Shown in pieces: positions 7,031-15,643 of a stretch of 64,000 nt of DNA. Position 1 is the first letter of the stretch; the number at the start of each line of letters is the position of its first letter. Source of the DNA: Bacillota bacterium (lineage in GTDB: Bacteria > Bacillota_E > JAJZYS01 > JAJYTV01); NCBI GenBank assembly GCA_021845645.1, contig JAJZVM010000012.1, positions 1 through 64,000 on the forward strand. The letters are read 5' to 3'. Position numbers and translations under genes: made by a program. Under the pieces are notes generated by a model. The model was not told where the DNA came from and did not search any database. It saw nothing but the letters and a program-made list of their open reading frames with translations.

Positions 7031-8103
7031 GAGGCCCCCTCCTTTCTGAGTGTGATGGTGGTTGTCGCCCTGTGCCCACCGGGCCATGTGGCAGTGATGT
7101 CATAGGTGCCCGGGCCAGTGACCTCTAACGCGTACGCGGACTCCCCCGGCCAAAGCGGCGCGTCGCCGGACGAGAGATGCATTTGCTGACCATTGGCTGT
7201 GACGAAGGCAGGCAGGGTCAGGGCATGGCCGGTGAGCATCTGGTCCTGCTTAGTGCAGGTGGTCACTGCCCCGCCGGTCTGCGGATCGGTTTTCGTCACG
7301 CACTTCGGTGGCAGCGGCTTCCACGGCTCGGAGAACGTCGCTCCATACGGCCCCGCCGCCGCGACTACGAGCCAGACCTGTTGGTGGGGGTGGACTTCCC
7401 ACCGCCCCTCCACCCAATCTGCGGTGGACCAGGCCGAGATGGTGGGGCCTTGCTCGTAGGCGGTGACGTAGGTCTGCACCGCTGCCGCGTAGGTCGTATC
7501 GGTCGATGTCGGCCCGCCAGAGCCGGAGTTGTACGCCTCCAGTGCGTACTGGAGGTAACGGTACTGTCGCACCTCGGCCTGAAGCTGGTCGACGCCGGCC
7601 GGGATATTGAGCGAGGGGTCGAACGGATCGCTGGCCATGCCGAGGCTCTGCCACTTGGCGGCCTTCTGCGGCACAGGCCAGCCGCCAGAGTTGATCTGCA
7701 TGAGACCGGCGTCCTCGCTGGTGGTCACGCGGCCGGACTGCTCGCAGGGCTGCGCTGCAGTTGCGCCGTCGAGGCAGTTGAAGTTCTGGGCTAGCACCTG
7801 GCCGCTGCTCTCGTGCGCCATGACGCTCAATATGACCACGTTGGGCAGGCTGGACCCTGCAATGCTTGGGGCCTCAATCCACAGCGCCGGCCTCGACGCG
7901 GACGTGCCGATCTGTGGGACCGTCATGTCGGTCCCAGGAGCGCCGCCGCCGAGGAACACCGCGAAGGCGGCCATGAAGACCACGAAGAGCACGATGAGCA
8001 GCAGCGAGCCGCCGCCAACCGTCCCGACCACCCACTTGACTCCTTGTTGGCCTGCGATCCGCAGGGCTTGTCCAGCCCAGTCGCCGCGTTCGTCCGTGAT
8101 CAC
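7027..8103 (-). CDS. Membrane-anchored lytic transglycosylase of the transfer system (VirB1/CwlT-like)
   Basis: The 358-residue protein has a short cytoplasmic start and one membrane helix (about 28-52). An SLT-type muramidase domain follows: MAHESSGQVL supplies the catalytic Glu, AGLMQINSGGW is the family Gly-Leu-Met-Gln motif, and NIPAGVDQL and ALEAYNSG complete the fold. The C-terminal about 100 residues form an extracytoplasmic beta-rich domain of unknown type. In Gram-positive conjugation such enzymes open the peptidoglycan for the channel. Translation starts at GTG within the stop of the preceding gene (GTGA overlap). No NlpC/P60 second hydrolase domain is seen, unlike CwlT. Confidence 0.82.
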   Translation of the reverse strand: MITDERGDWAGQALRIAGQQGVKWVVGTVGGGSLLLIVLFVVFMAAFAVFLGGGAPGTDMTVPQIGTSASRPALWIEAPSIAGSSLPNVVILSVMAHESSGQVLAQNFNCLDGATAAQPCEQSGRVTTSEDAGLMQINSGGWPVPQKAAKWQSLGMASDPFDPSLNIPAGVDQLQAEVRQYRYLQYALEAYNSGSGGPTSTDTTYAAAVQTYVTAYEQGPTISAWSTADWVEGRWEVHPHQQVWLVVAAAGPYGATFSEPWKPLPPKCVTKTDPQTGGAVTTCTKQDQMLTGHALTLPAFVTANGQQMHLSSGDAPLWPGESAYALEVTGPGTYDITATWPGGHRATTTITLRKEGAS

Positions 8104-8423
8104 GTCCTTGCTTCACCACGTAGGGTAGAGAGGATATAGCGGAACAAGTGATACCTGACGTAGAGAAGCGACAGTGGCGCACCGAGCCATAGGGTCACCA
8201 GAAGAACGTAGATCGCACCAACGGCGGAGAGACTCCACGTAATTGAAGTGGCGTTGAGGATCGGCCAGACCAAGCAGATGATCAGGCCGACTAAGTACCC
8301 CACGAGCGCGCCGACAGACATGAGGAAGGCGAAAGACCAAGCGCTTGAAGGGAATACGATATTCAGCAACACGGCCAAGGGATCGAGGTAGCGCTTTTGA
8401 TCGCTAATCCGCTGTGTCTGCAT
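8100..8423 (-). CDS. Small membrane protein of the transfer operon
   Basis: The 107-residue protein has two strongly hydrophobic regions (about 27-55 and 63-92) that could form three transmembrane helices, a short basic N-terminus and a basic C-terminus (STLRGEAR). It overlaps the transglycosylase start by 4 bp. It is likely a channel component or assembly factor, but no named family is recognised. Confidence 0.6.
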   Translation of the reverse strand: MQTQRISDQKRYLDPLAVLLNIVFPSSAWSFAFLMSVGALVGYLVGLIICLVWPILNATSITWSLSAVGAIYVLLVTLWLGAPLSLLYVRYHLFRYILSTLRGEART

Positions 8424-8450
8424 CTCTGAACTCCTCCTAGTAAAATGTTG

Positions 8451-8482
8451 GGGGCCCTCCGACCGTGTGGGCGAAGGACCCC
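8451..8482 (-). terminator. Imperfect hairpin between VirB4 and downstream genes
   Basis: Arms GGGGCCCTCCG and CGAAGGACCCC pair with wobbles around a 10-base loop. On the minus strand ATTTTAC follows within a few bases. It sits in the 72-bp gap after the VirB4 gene and may reduce transcription of the genes beyond. Confidence 0.5.
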
Positions 8483-8495
8483 TGAATTTCCCAAC

Positions 8496-10295
8496 CTAAA
8501 TGTACATGATCGCCGTCTCGTGCGGCGCGGTGTCGATCGTCACCCACGCGCGATTGTTCCCGGCGATAAGGAGGCCCTCACCAACCCTCGCTGAACGCAG
8601 GCGCTCCTGCTCGGCCTCGGACAACCCGTAGAGCTGCGTCACGGTCGGCAGATCTTTGGCCTCTTGGCGAAGGAGGAGCACCATCGACGAGTTCGCGAGC
8701 ACGGGTTCCCCCTCGCGCGCCACCTCCGGGGCAAGGAAGTCGATCGCGTTCTGGGTGATGACCCACAGGCTCCCGTCGTACTTGCGCACGCGCTTGCTCA
8801 TGGCCCGGAGAAAACCTAAGGCCTCGGGGGCCCGCGGGTCGACCAAGAGCCACGCCTCGTCGGCTACGAGGACCGTGCGTTCGGAGCGGGACTGGCGCAC
8901 GAGATCCCAAGCGAAGGCGAGGACGTTCTGGTATTGCGCCCGCTGGAGGTTGGGCGGGCTTTCGGCAAGGTCGTGGATGTCGAGGACGACGAGTTGGCTA
9001 TCGCCGACGCTGGCCGTCGAGGGCCCCGCCCATAGCTGGGCGTCCGCACCGATCGCCGCCTCTTCGAGCAGCGCAGCGACGCTCTGCGCCACGCTGTCAT
9101 CCCGCTGTGCCAAGAGGTGCCGGTAGATATCGACGATGTGGGGCCACCCTTCGGCCGGAATGGTGGCCGGGTCGGCGTCGAGCGCGATGCCCTTAGCCGC
9201 GTACACGGCCCTCAAGGCCCGGCCGATCGCCGCCTGCTGCTGCTGGCCAAGCTGGGGCAGGTAGAGTTGCAGGAAGAGGCGCACCCGCTGCATATGACGG
9301 GCAATCGGCTGCGTTGAGCCCGCGTGTTCGTCGTCCTCCTGATCGATGTCTGGAACCGGCGGCGCCTGAAGCGGATTGATCCGAGTGCCGCCGCCGCCCA
9401 CATTGACCCACGCGCCGCCAAGTGTCTTGGCCAAGTGCCGGTACTCGCGCTCGGGGTCGAGGATAACGACCCGGGCGCCTTGGGCGTACTCGCGGAGGAC
9501 GGCGACCTTCGTCCCGTGTGACTTCCCGGCGCCCGGTGTCGCGAGGATCACCATGTTCTTGTTGGACAGGCCGGCATCGGGCGGCGGATTCCAGCGATCA
9601 ACCAACACGAGACCGCCGCTGCTGTCGTGGCCGAGCACGATACCATGGCCGTGGTTGATGCCGCCGCTTGAGAACGGGAAGCTGGCCGCCAGGGTCTCAC
9701 TCGGAAGCTGGAACGGAGCACCACCCACGAGCGAAGCGGGGAACATGCCCCACGGGCCCACGGCCTGGAGGCCCTCCTCCTGGCGAAACGCGAGTGGCCG
9801 GGCCCGCATGCCTGCCGCGGCGAGCATGCCCTCAAGGCGCTTACTCCGCCGGATCCCGGTCGCCGCGTCCGGCGCCGTGACCATGAGCACGACGGCGGTG
9901 GTGAACACTGACTGCTGCTCCTGGTCGATCTTCCGGAGCAGGCTCTGTGCGTCCTGGAGCTGCTGCTCCATGCGCTGTTGCGCGAGGGCGCTGCCGCCCT
10001 GGGCGAGCTGGCCCGAGAGCAGAGAGATCGCGCGGCTCATGGCAAGCGTGATCTGCGTCGGATCCGTCGGGAGCGCGTGGATGCTGAGCACCACGCCGTC
10101 AAGGGTCGCCGCGCTCGCGAGCCAGCCGGCGTCGACGGACGGCGGGAAGTCCGATACGTAGTAGACGCGAGCCCACTGGGACCCCAAGTCAACGGCCCTG
10201 CGGTCAAACCGCAGGGCCTCGGGAGCGAACGCGTTGCGCAGTGCGGCGCCAGGGGTCGGAACGGCCGATCTCACTGCCTTATGCACGACGCTCAT
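8496..10295 (-). CDS. VirB4/TrsE-family conjugation ATPase
   Basis: The 599-residue protein carries the C-terminal AAA+ ATPase of VirB4 proteins: Walker A TPGAGKS (253-259), the VirB4-typical VVILDPEREY (277-286), Walker B with DEAWLL (479-484), and the ITQNAIDFL region after it. VirB4 energises assembly of the mating channel and works with VirD4 on the cytoplasmic face of the membrane. The usual N-terminal VirB4 domain is short here; much of it seems to be supplied by the separate TrsD-like protein upstream. It overlaps a 56-residue ORF by 17 bp. Confidence 0.93.
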   Translation of the reverse strand: MSVVHKAVRSAVPTPGAALRNAFAPEALRFDRRAVDLGSQWARVYYVSDFPPSVDAGWLASAATLDGVVLSIHALPTDPTQITLAMSRAISLLSGQLAQGGSALAQQRMEQQLQDAQSLLRKIDQEQQSVFTTAVVLMVTAPDAATGIRRSKRLEGMLAAAGMRARPLAFRQEEGLQAVGPWGMFPASLVGGAPFQLPSETLAASFPFSSGGINHGHGIVLGHDSSGGLVLVDRWNPPPDAGLSNKNMVILATPGAGKSHGTKVAVLREYAQGARVVILDPEREYRHLAKTLGGAWVNVGGGGTRINPLQAPPVPDIDQEDDEHAGSTQPIARHMQRVRLFLQLYLPQLGQQQQAAIGRALRAVYAAKGIALDADPATIPAEGWPHIVDIYRHLLAQRDDSVAQSVAALLEEAAIGADAQLWAGPSTASVGDSQLVVLDIHDLAESPPNLQRAQYQNVLAFAWDLVRQSRSERTVLVADEAWLLVDPRAPEALGFLRAMSKRVRKYDGSLWVITQNAIDFLAPEVAREGEPVLANSSMVLLLRQEAKDLPTVTQLYGLSEAEQERLRSARVGEGLLIAGNNRAWVTIDTAPHETAIMYI

Positions 10296-10449
10296 CTCCT
10301 CGTGAGAGCACCGACTTGTACGGTGGGTACAGGTCGAGCACGATGATGGTCTTGCCGTCGCGCCTGTCTGCGCGCAGGTGTGCGATTGATAAGTAGCACA
10401 TACCCCCTGGTGTCCGCGCGTCCTCTTGGCGATTGAAATCGTTACGCAC
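10279..10449 (-). CDS. Very small protein between TrsD-like and VirB4 genes
   Basis: A GTG at 10449 lies within the last codons of the TrsD-like gene and opens a 56-codon frame that ends 17 bp inside the VirB4 gene. The end of the product reads GKTIIVLDLYPPYKSVLS. The tight overlap on both sides argues for a real coupled gene. A shorter version would begin at the ATG at 10401. It may be the piece linking the two halves of a split VirB4. No family is recognised. Confidence 0.45.
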   Translation of the reverse strand: MRNDFNRQEDARTPGGMCYLSIAHLRADRRDGKTIIVLDLYPPYKSVLSRGDERRA

Positions 10450-11122
10450 TGACCACACCTCCCGAGTAGATCGGCGGCATGCGCAGGCCGTCGGGCACAC
10501 CCTCAACGGCGGCCTGGCCAGCATGGAACGCAAGGAACAGCAGCTCGCGCCAGTCTGCGTCCGACATGACGCGGCACTGGAGGCCGCGTGCCCGCTGGAG
10601 GTCCGAGGCGAGCGCCGGCAACGATGTCCGGTGCTCCTGGAGCGCGTCCGGCCCACGGCGCGTGACCAGCACGTAGTACCGCCGCTCCACGGCTTCGCCG
10701 CTCCGCACGAGGCCGTGAACCCAGGCGAGGTAGTCGCGGAGGACCTGCTTGCGGGCTTGATCGGCGTTCGCGAGCATGGCGTCGAGCGAGGCGAGATACT
10801 GGTCGAGGTCGACCGGGCGGTAGAGGCTAACGATCTGGAACGGCACCGTGAGGCCGTTGACGGCGGCGTGGACCGCAGCAATGATCGCCCGCTTCTCGGG
10901 CTCCGATTTGAGCTGCAGGGACAGAGGCGCCACAGCGATGCCGCCCACTACACCGCCGTCTGGTCGGATGAGGCAGCCGTCGCGCAGGTCCGCAATCGGC
11001 AGCCAGTCCTGGGCGGCGTTCACCGCCGGGACCTGAGTCGAAGCGGCGTTAGGCGTCCTGCCCTTGGCCGCGTGGGGACGCGAGGGCTTGGGCGTAGAGC
11101 CGCGAGGCTTGCGAGCGAGCAT
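10442..11122 (-). CDS. TrsD-like conjugation protein (VirB4 N-terminal-domain-like)
   Basis: The 226-residue protein begins with a basic, low-complexity tail and then carries a domain with LPIADLRDGCLIRPDGGVV followed by a ferredoxin-like alpha/beta pattern (FQIVSLYRPVDLDQYLASL ... RRYYVLVTRRG). This matches the N-terminal portion of VirB4/TraE proteins and the separate TrsD protein of staphylococcal conjugative plasmids. The ATG at 11122 has AAGGAGG 7 bases upstream. The order PrgI, TrsD-like, VirB4/TrsE is the known trsC-trsD-trsE order. Confidence 0.72.
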   Translation of the reverse strand: MLARKPRGSTPKPSRPHAAKGRTPNAASTQVPAVNAAQDWLPIADLRDGCLIRPDGGVVGGIAVAPLSLQLKSEPEKRAIIAAVHAAVNGLTVPFQIVSLYRPVDLDQYLASLDAMLANADQARKQVLRDYLAWVHGLVRSGEAVERRYYVLVTRRGPDALQEHRTSLPALASDLQRARGLQCRVMSDADWRELLFLAFHAGQAAVEGVPDGLRMPPIYSGGVVSA

Positions 11123-11433
11123 CAACAGTCCTCCTTACGCAGGTCAAACAGGTAGAAGTGCTTGGCCTGCCCATAGGCCTGGGCGTCGAGCAACAGGTCG
11201 AGCATGCTGCCGCCGGTCGGCATGGGCATGGCCACGCCTGCGCCACTACCAGCCGGGAGCAGCACCAAGAGGACTAGGAGCCAGATGGGTAGGTGCATCA
11301 GCCAGCCGAGCAAGGCGAGGACGGCGCCGACGCCGAGGCCGACACCAAGTGCGGCGATCTGCCTCCAGCCCCAGCCCGGCATGACCTCCCAGCGCTGCAT
11401 GATTCGGCGCGGGATGAGGTAGCGGACCGACAC
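11122..11433 (-). CDS. PrgI family conjugation membrane protein (VirB3-like)
   Basis: The 103-residue protein starts with YLIPRRIMQRWEVMPGW, the conserved start of PrgI/TrsC proteins. Two closely spaced transmembrane helices follow (about 25-45 and 48-66), then a soluble tail. PrgI-type proteins are the VirB3 counterpart in Gram-positive type IV secretion and anchor VirB4 at the membrane. The GTG start shares one base with the stop of the preceding zinc-ribbon gene. Confidence 0.82.
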   Translation of the reverse strand: MSVRYLIPRRIMQRWEVMPGWGWRQIAALGVGLGVGAVLALLGWLMHLPIWLLVLLVLLPAGSGAGVAMPMPTGGSMLDLLLDAQAYGQAKHFYLFDLRKEDC

Positions 11434-11720
11434 TAGCGCTCACGCTCCTTCTCGGGCACCGGTAGGCGTCGCCCGTCCGCGCCGAAGAGCCGGTAGAGCC
11501 TCGGGTTGCCGCGACTGGCCTGGAAGCAGTCGGGGCAGTGGACCGTCCCGGCGAAATCCTTGGCGAAGGCCCCTTCCGTGTCCGCTGACGCCCGCCACCG
11601 CATGCCGCAACTTGGGCAGGTGCCGTGGACGCGCACGCGCCGCAGCCGCAAGGCGTCGCCGATGGCCATGGCCTGAGACGTCGGGCTCCGCGGATCCACG
11701 AAGTCCATCATCGACGGCAT
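11433..11720 (-). CDS. Zinc-ribbon-like small protein
   Basis: The 95-residue protein has two Cys-x2-Cys knuckles, GTCPSCGMRW (about 34-43) and VHCPDCFQ (about 60-67), a typical zinc-ribbon arrangement, and a charged C-terminus. The function in the transfer operon is unknown; DNA, RNA or protein contact are all possible. It is one of several zinc-knuckle proteins in this element. Confidence 0.6.
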   Translation of the reverse strand: MPSMMDFVDPRSPTSQAMAIGDALRLRRVRVHGTCPSCGMRWRASADTEGAFAKDFAGTVHCPDCFQASRGNPRLYRLFGADGRRLPVPEKERER

Positions 11721-11723
11721 GTC

Positions 11724-12641
11724 TTACCCTCCCTTGCCGATCCCAAGGTAGCCGGCGAGCCGAGCGCCGCCCCCGCTCTGCATGACCATGCCGCCAATGT
11801 AACCGCCTGCTCCCGCAACGCCCGACCTGTAGCTCCACTGCTGCAGCAGGTGCGGTCCTTTCACCGTCGCCCAGGCCCAACCGATCATCAGAAGAATTAC
11901 CAGGAACATTTCCGGGGTGGCCGTGAGCCCTGCAGAAGCACCGGTTCCTTCCATGAGTGGTTGGACAGAGGCGAGCATGCCCTTGAGGCCAAGCCACTGG
12001 ACAGCCTGACTCAGCGAGAGGACGACTAGCCCTCGCCACCAGGAGGACCATACCCCGCCATCCCGGTTGAACCATCCGAGCGCCACGATCGGAGCCGCCA
12101 CGACGTAGTACACGAGTTCCGCCTGCCGCACCGCCATCTGCAAGGTCACTACCAGCAGCGCGATCAAGGCGGCGACGACCCCGAAGAGAAGGAAGAGTAC
12201 CGTGCCGATCGCTACCCCTGGTGCGGACGCGATGTCCGTCGTGAGGCTCTGGGCGACTGTGACACTAGCCGCAAGGGGAGCCGCCATGTACGCAGCAGCC
12301 AGTTCGATCCCGAAATTGAATACTCCGTAGGCGAGCGTGGTACCGGCCAGGCCGTAGAGGGCCACGCGCATGACACCTTTGCCCAATGTCCCCGTGACGT
12401 CGGAGCTGGAGCCTTCGTTCCAGAGCACATACTCGGTCAGACCACGGTACACGAGGTTGAGGAAGATGAGCCCGCCGGCCACGGCGGTGGAGACGTCGAT
12501 CGCCCCCTGCACCCACGGCTGCTGCGCCGCGGTCAGGGCGTAGGACGAGATCCCGGACAGCACTTGCGCCAACAGGCCGAGAGCGCCGGACAAGATGCCC
12601 TGCATGAACGCACTCAGGCCCGACATGAACAACGCGCCCAT
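11724..12641 (-). CDS. VirB6/TrbL-like polytopic conjugation protein
   Basis: From the ATG at 12641 the protein has about 305 residues with six or more hydrophobic segments, notably AIDVSTAVAGGLIFLNLVY, a helix around GTVLFLLFGVVAALIALL, and MFLVILLMIGWAWATV near the end. The Gly- and Ala-rich C-terminal tail is typical of TrbL/VirB6 channel proteins. Its place between the pilin and the PrgI/VirB4 genes supports the call. An in-frame ATG at 12704 would add 21 residues but falls in the hairpin region. Confidence 0.75.
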   Translation of the reverse strand: MGALFMSGLSAFMQGILSGALGLLAQVLSGISSYALTAAQQPWVQGAIDVSTAVAGGLIFLNLVYRGLTEYVLWNEGSSSDVTGTLGKGVMRVALYGLAGTTLAYGVFNFGIELAAAYMAAPLAASVTVAQSLTTDIASAPGVAIGTVLFLLFGVVAALIALLVVTLQMAVRQAELVYYVVAAPIVALGWFNRDGGVWSSWWRGLVVLSLSQAVQWLGLKGMLASVQPLMEGTGASAGLTATPEMFLVILLMIGWAWATVKGPHLLQQWSYRSGVAGAGGYIGGMVMQSGGGARLAGYLGIGKGG

Positions 12642-12673
12642 GTAATCACCCCTTTGAAAGGGCGCGGAAGGCG

Positions 12674-12702
12674 GGGTGGAGCTTCGCGTGGAGGCTCCAC
12701 CC
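12674..12702 (-). terminator. Hairpin after the pilin gene
   Basis: Arms GGGTGGAGC and GCTCCACCC with an 11-base loop lie between the pilin stop (12730) and the TrbL-like start (12641). There is no U-tract. It could attenuate transcription or stabilise a pilin message, giving more pilin than channel protein. Confidence 0.5.
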
Positions 12703-12729
12703 ACCGGCCATTCCTACCCGGTTCTGGTC

Positions 12730-13068
12730 CTAGCCGATGACGCTCGACGCGACGCCGACGATGGCCGAGGCTCCCGCGATGATCGCCGTACCGATCAGCA
12801 CTTTCTTGATTGAGGCGGTATGATGAGCCACCGACTGGGGATCTTCGTTGAGGTTGCGGGCCAGAGCGTGGTAGCCAACCATCAGCCCTCCGGCCGCGGT
12901 GCCGAGGCCACCGACCGCGGTAGAAGCGGACTGCAAGGTGGCCTTGATCGGGCCAGTGATGCTCGAGACATCTGCGGCAAATGCCGGGTGTGCGGAAAGC
13001 AGCACAGGGACGCAGACGCTTACTGCGGTAAGTGCCATGGAACTGACGCGCGACCAGTTGGGCTTCAT
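12730..13068 (-). CDS. VirB2/TrbC-like pilin precursor
   Basis: The 112-residue protein has a signal peptide (about 1-31, ending PAFAA) and two hydrophobic helices (about 50-68 and 88-110) separated by a polar loop (NLNEDPQSVAHH). That is the layout of VirB2/TrbC-type pilin subunits. It lies between the VirD4 and VirB6-like genes. The gap on either side is larger than elsewhere in the operon and contains hairpins, consistent with separately tuned expression. Confidence 0.72.
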   Translation of the reverse strand: MKPNWSRVSSMALTAVSVCVPVLLSAHPAFAADVSSITGPIKATLQSASTAVGGLGTAAGGLMVGYHALARNLNEDPQSVAHHTASIKKVLIGTAIIAGASAIVGVASSVIG

Positions 13069-13204
13069 AGATGACCCTCCTGAGAACCGAATGCAGTCGG
13101 GAAGCGATACGCCTACGCGGTAGCGCCAACAGAGCCGCCCGTGTTCTCACCCCCTTCGCGGACCTACAAACAAAGCAGGCGGCTCCTTGCGGAGTTGCCC
13201 ACGC

Positions 13205-15247
13205 TCACCACGCATGTCCAGGTACCTGATCCTCGCTCTGAACCCCCTGCTGTCCACCAGGGCTCGTCGGTGTCCTCACTAAGGCGTCTCCCGCTACGAT
13301 CTCGCCGGCCCTCAGCACCCCGCCGGGCCCAGTGGTGTCTCCGCTCACCCCAGGTGGCTGGGGAGGCCGCCACGTGGGAGGTGCCTGCAGGGGGTGTACC
13401 TCCGGTTCGTCTCGCCGCTCCTGAATGTCAGGCCACACATGAGACCAAGAGGAAAGATCCGGTAGAGAAAGGCGAGCAGGAAGTTGTCCGGCCTGGAGGA
13501 TGAGACTCTGGCCCAACGGCCAGCGAAGGACCTCCTCAGGGGTGAGGAGGGACCGGGCCGTAAGGCTGTGCGTCGTCTGGCTGGTCCCGACCGTGGCGGT
13601 AGTAGACCACCACGTCACGCGCGGCACGCTGATGTTCTCGGCGGCAACGGTGTACTGGCCGAGCTTGTCCGAGACCTCTCGCGCCGTGTCGATCTCTGCG
13701 GTGCGCAAATAGATCCAGGTGCTCATGGAGCCTTTGATGGTATTGGCCGAGTCGCCATAGTGGCGCTTCAACTGCGCGAGATCCTGCAGCACGAGCGCGA
13801 GGCGGATACCGCGGCCTCTGCTGACAGTCACGGTTTTGTCGAAATCGTTGATGTGCGGTAGGTTGCCGAACTCGTCCAGCACGAAATTGACCGTGATCGG
13901 TAGCCTGCCACCGTGCTCGTCCGCCAGCACCGCGAGCGCCTGTAGCGTCTGCTGGATGTAGAGGGTCGCTAGCGGATACCGCGTGCTCCGCTCGTCCGGG
14001 ATGACCAAGAAGACCGCGGTGGGCTTGCGGCCAAGGTCCGCGAGGTCATGATCCTGCTGAGCTGTGAGCCATGCCGTCTCGTCGTCGCCGAAAAGTCTAA
14101 GCGCGGTGGCAGCGGTACCGAGGATCGAGGAACGCATTTTCTCGACCGCAAGCGCGACCGGTCCGTATGCCTTCGGAGCCGGATGGTCAGCAGGGAACTG
14201 CGCCATGAGGTCGTCCAGTCTGCCGCCGCCGGCGCCGCCACTCACTAGCGTCGCGTATACGGACGCCATGTGACGCTCCTCGGGACGGGCCCAGGCCCAG
14301 TGTGCTTCGCCTTCAAGTTCGGCGCCGCCGGGAGGCGGATCGCCCTGGGCGATAGCAAGGATCAGCCCGGCTACGGCGGCCTCCGCGGCATCGTCCCAGA
14401 AGGGATCCGCCGAGCGGTTCTCACGCGACCCCACCAGAAGATGCGCGATGTCCCAAGCGAGCGCGCTCGCGAGGTCACGCCGCCCCACAGTGAGCGCCTG
14501 TGTCACGGCGTGCACAGGATTCGACCGCACCGACCTGGATGGCTGCCGCAGGTCGAAGCGACGTACGTCATAGCCCTGCGCCCCTAACCAAGCGGCCGTG
14601 TGCGCGTAGAGTTCGCCCTTCGGGTCGCTCACCAGTAGTGACTCGCGTCCGACTGATCCAATCAGGCCGATGGTTTCCAACACGACACCGCGGGTCTTGC
14701 GCGAGCCTGGCGAGCCGACGATCAGGGCGTGCTGGTCACTCGAGAGCACCCATGCGCTCGTCGGAGTAGGACCCCTGCCAACGTAGATGCCGCTCGGGTT
14801 GCTCTCCCTGGGCCGTTCGGCACTCCAGAGCGCGAAGCTATGCGGAAGCTCGGCCGCCGTGCGCCAACGTGCGGTGCCGTGCTCGCCTTTGCCAGCGACG
14901 GGTGGTCCGCCGTAGCCGGTGCCGCCACTCTGCTGGCCACGCCAGACCTGAGAGCCAAGCACGATCAGGAGTGCGAGGGTTAGCACGAGCCACGCCAAGA
15001 GTAGATCCCGCTGGCCGACTACGACTGGCCAAGCCGCCCAGGGCAGATAACCGTGAGCGCCAAGCCACGCGGACCAGGCGGTTCCGACGAGGTGCAGCCG
15101 CGCAATGGATGCAGCGCCGGCGCTGCCCTGGAGCGGCACCACGAGCACCTGCCAGGTCGCGGCGAGTACGGGCGGGATGATGACCCCGGCTGTGATGCCC
15201 GTGACGATAGCGACGGTCTTGAGCCGGGTGCCGGTGGATGCTGACAT
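13205..15247 (-). CDS. VirD4-type coupling protein
   Basis: The 680-residue protein has N-terminal membrane helices (about 12-38 and 83-100) and then a T4CP ATPase domain. The Walker A is GSPGSRKT (178-185), with Arg where the last Gly is normally found. It is followed by SDPKGELY (207-214), Walker B LDEFGNLP (457-464) and the LQDLAQLKRHYG segment typical of VirD4/TraG. It connects the relaxosome to the mating channel. The C-terminal about 60 residues are proline-rich and probably unstructured. It lies downstream of the partition genes. Confidence 0.93.
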   Translation of the reverse strand: MSASTGTRLKTVAIVTGITAGVIIPPVLAATWQVLVVPLQGSAGAASIARLHLVGTAWSAWLGAHGYLPWAAWPVVVGQRDLLLAWLVLTLALLIVLGSQVWRGQQSGGTGYGGPPVAGKGEHGTARWRTAAELPHSFALWSAERPRESNPSGIYVGRGPTPTSAWVLSSDQHALIVGSPGSRKTRGVVLETIGLIGSVGRESLLVSDPKGELYAHTAAWLGAQGYDVRRFDLRQPSRSVRSNPVHAVTQALTVGRRDLASALAWDIAHLLVGSRENRSADPFWDDAAEAAVAGLILAIAQGDPPPGGAELEGEAHWAWARPEERHMASVYATLVSGGAGGGRLDDLMAQFPADHPAPKAYGPVALAVEKMRSSILGTAATALRLFGDDETAWLTAQQDHDLADLGRKPTAVFLVIPDERSTRYPLATLYIQQTLQALAVLADEHGGRLPITVNFVLDEFGNLPHINDFDKTVTVSRGRGIRLALVLQDLAQLKRHYGDSANTIKGSMSTWIYLRTAEIDTAREVSDKLGQYTVAAENISVPRVTWWSTTATVGTSQTTHSLTARSLLTPEEVLRWPLGQSLILQAGQLPARLSLPDLSSWSHVWPDIQERRDEPEVHPLQAPPTWRPPQPPGVSGDTTGPGGVLRAGEIVAGDALVRTPTSPGGQQGVQSEDQVPGHAW

Positions 15248-15259
15248 GAGATCGCCTCC

Positions 15260-15559
15260 CTAGTCTTCGTCGTCGGGCATGGACCAGGCCCGGAGCGCAG
15301 CCATCGATCGGTCGGCGTCGGTCCAGCCGAGCTCACCGCTCGGCTCGGCAGGCGCGCCCGTTGCCACTGGCCGAGCACCATCGCGCAGCAGCGTCTCGAT
15401 CCGTTCCAGGCGGTCATCGATGCGCTGGATCGCATCACCGCCGTGACTCGCCTGGCGGACCAGGTCGGCCAGTAGCTGCGACCGTGTGCCGCCACGTACC
15501 CCCATGAGCCGATCGAGCGCCTCCTCGGCGTCTCGCGGCAGGTAGATCGTCAGTCGCAT
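15260..15559 (-). CDS. Ribbon-helix-helix protein, candidate ParR
   Basis: The 99-residue protein begins with the RHH pattern MRLTIYLPRDAEEALDRLM and then TRSQLLADLVRQAS. A short coiled segment (IDDRLERIETLLRD) follows, then an acidic tail. It lies immediately downstream of the actin-like gene, matching the parM-parR order of type II plasmid partition systems, in which ParR binds the centromere and couples it to ParM filaments. Its VirD4 neighbour lies 12 bp downstream. A relaxosome role cannot be excluded. Confidence 0.68.
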   Translation of the reverse strand: MRLTIYLPRDAEEALDRLMGVRGGTRSQLLADLVRQASHGGDAIQRIDDRLERIETLLRDGARPVATGAPAEPSGELGWTDADRSMAALRAWSMPDDED

Positions 15560-15614
15560 GTCATACCTCTCTGAGCCGCTACCAGCGCGGCGCGGCGGGC
15601 TCTATTCGCGGAAA

Positions 15615-15643
15615 AGGTAGGTGTCAGAGAATGACACCTACCT
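15615..15643 (-). terminator. 12-bp inverted repeat between parM-like and parR-like genes
   Basis: The perfect arms AGGTAGGTGTCA and TGACACCTACCT flank a 5-base loop. On the minus strand the right side is followed by TTTTCC, so it can act as an intrinsic terminator or attenuator. It could also serve as a binding site for the RHH protein. Confidence 0.6.
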
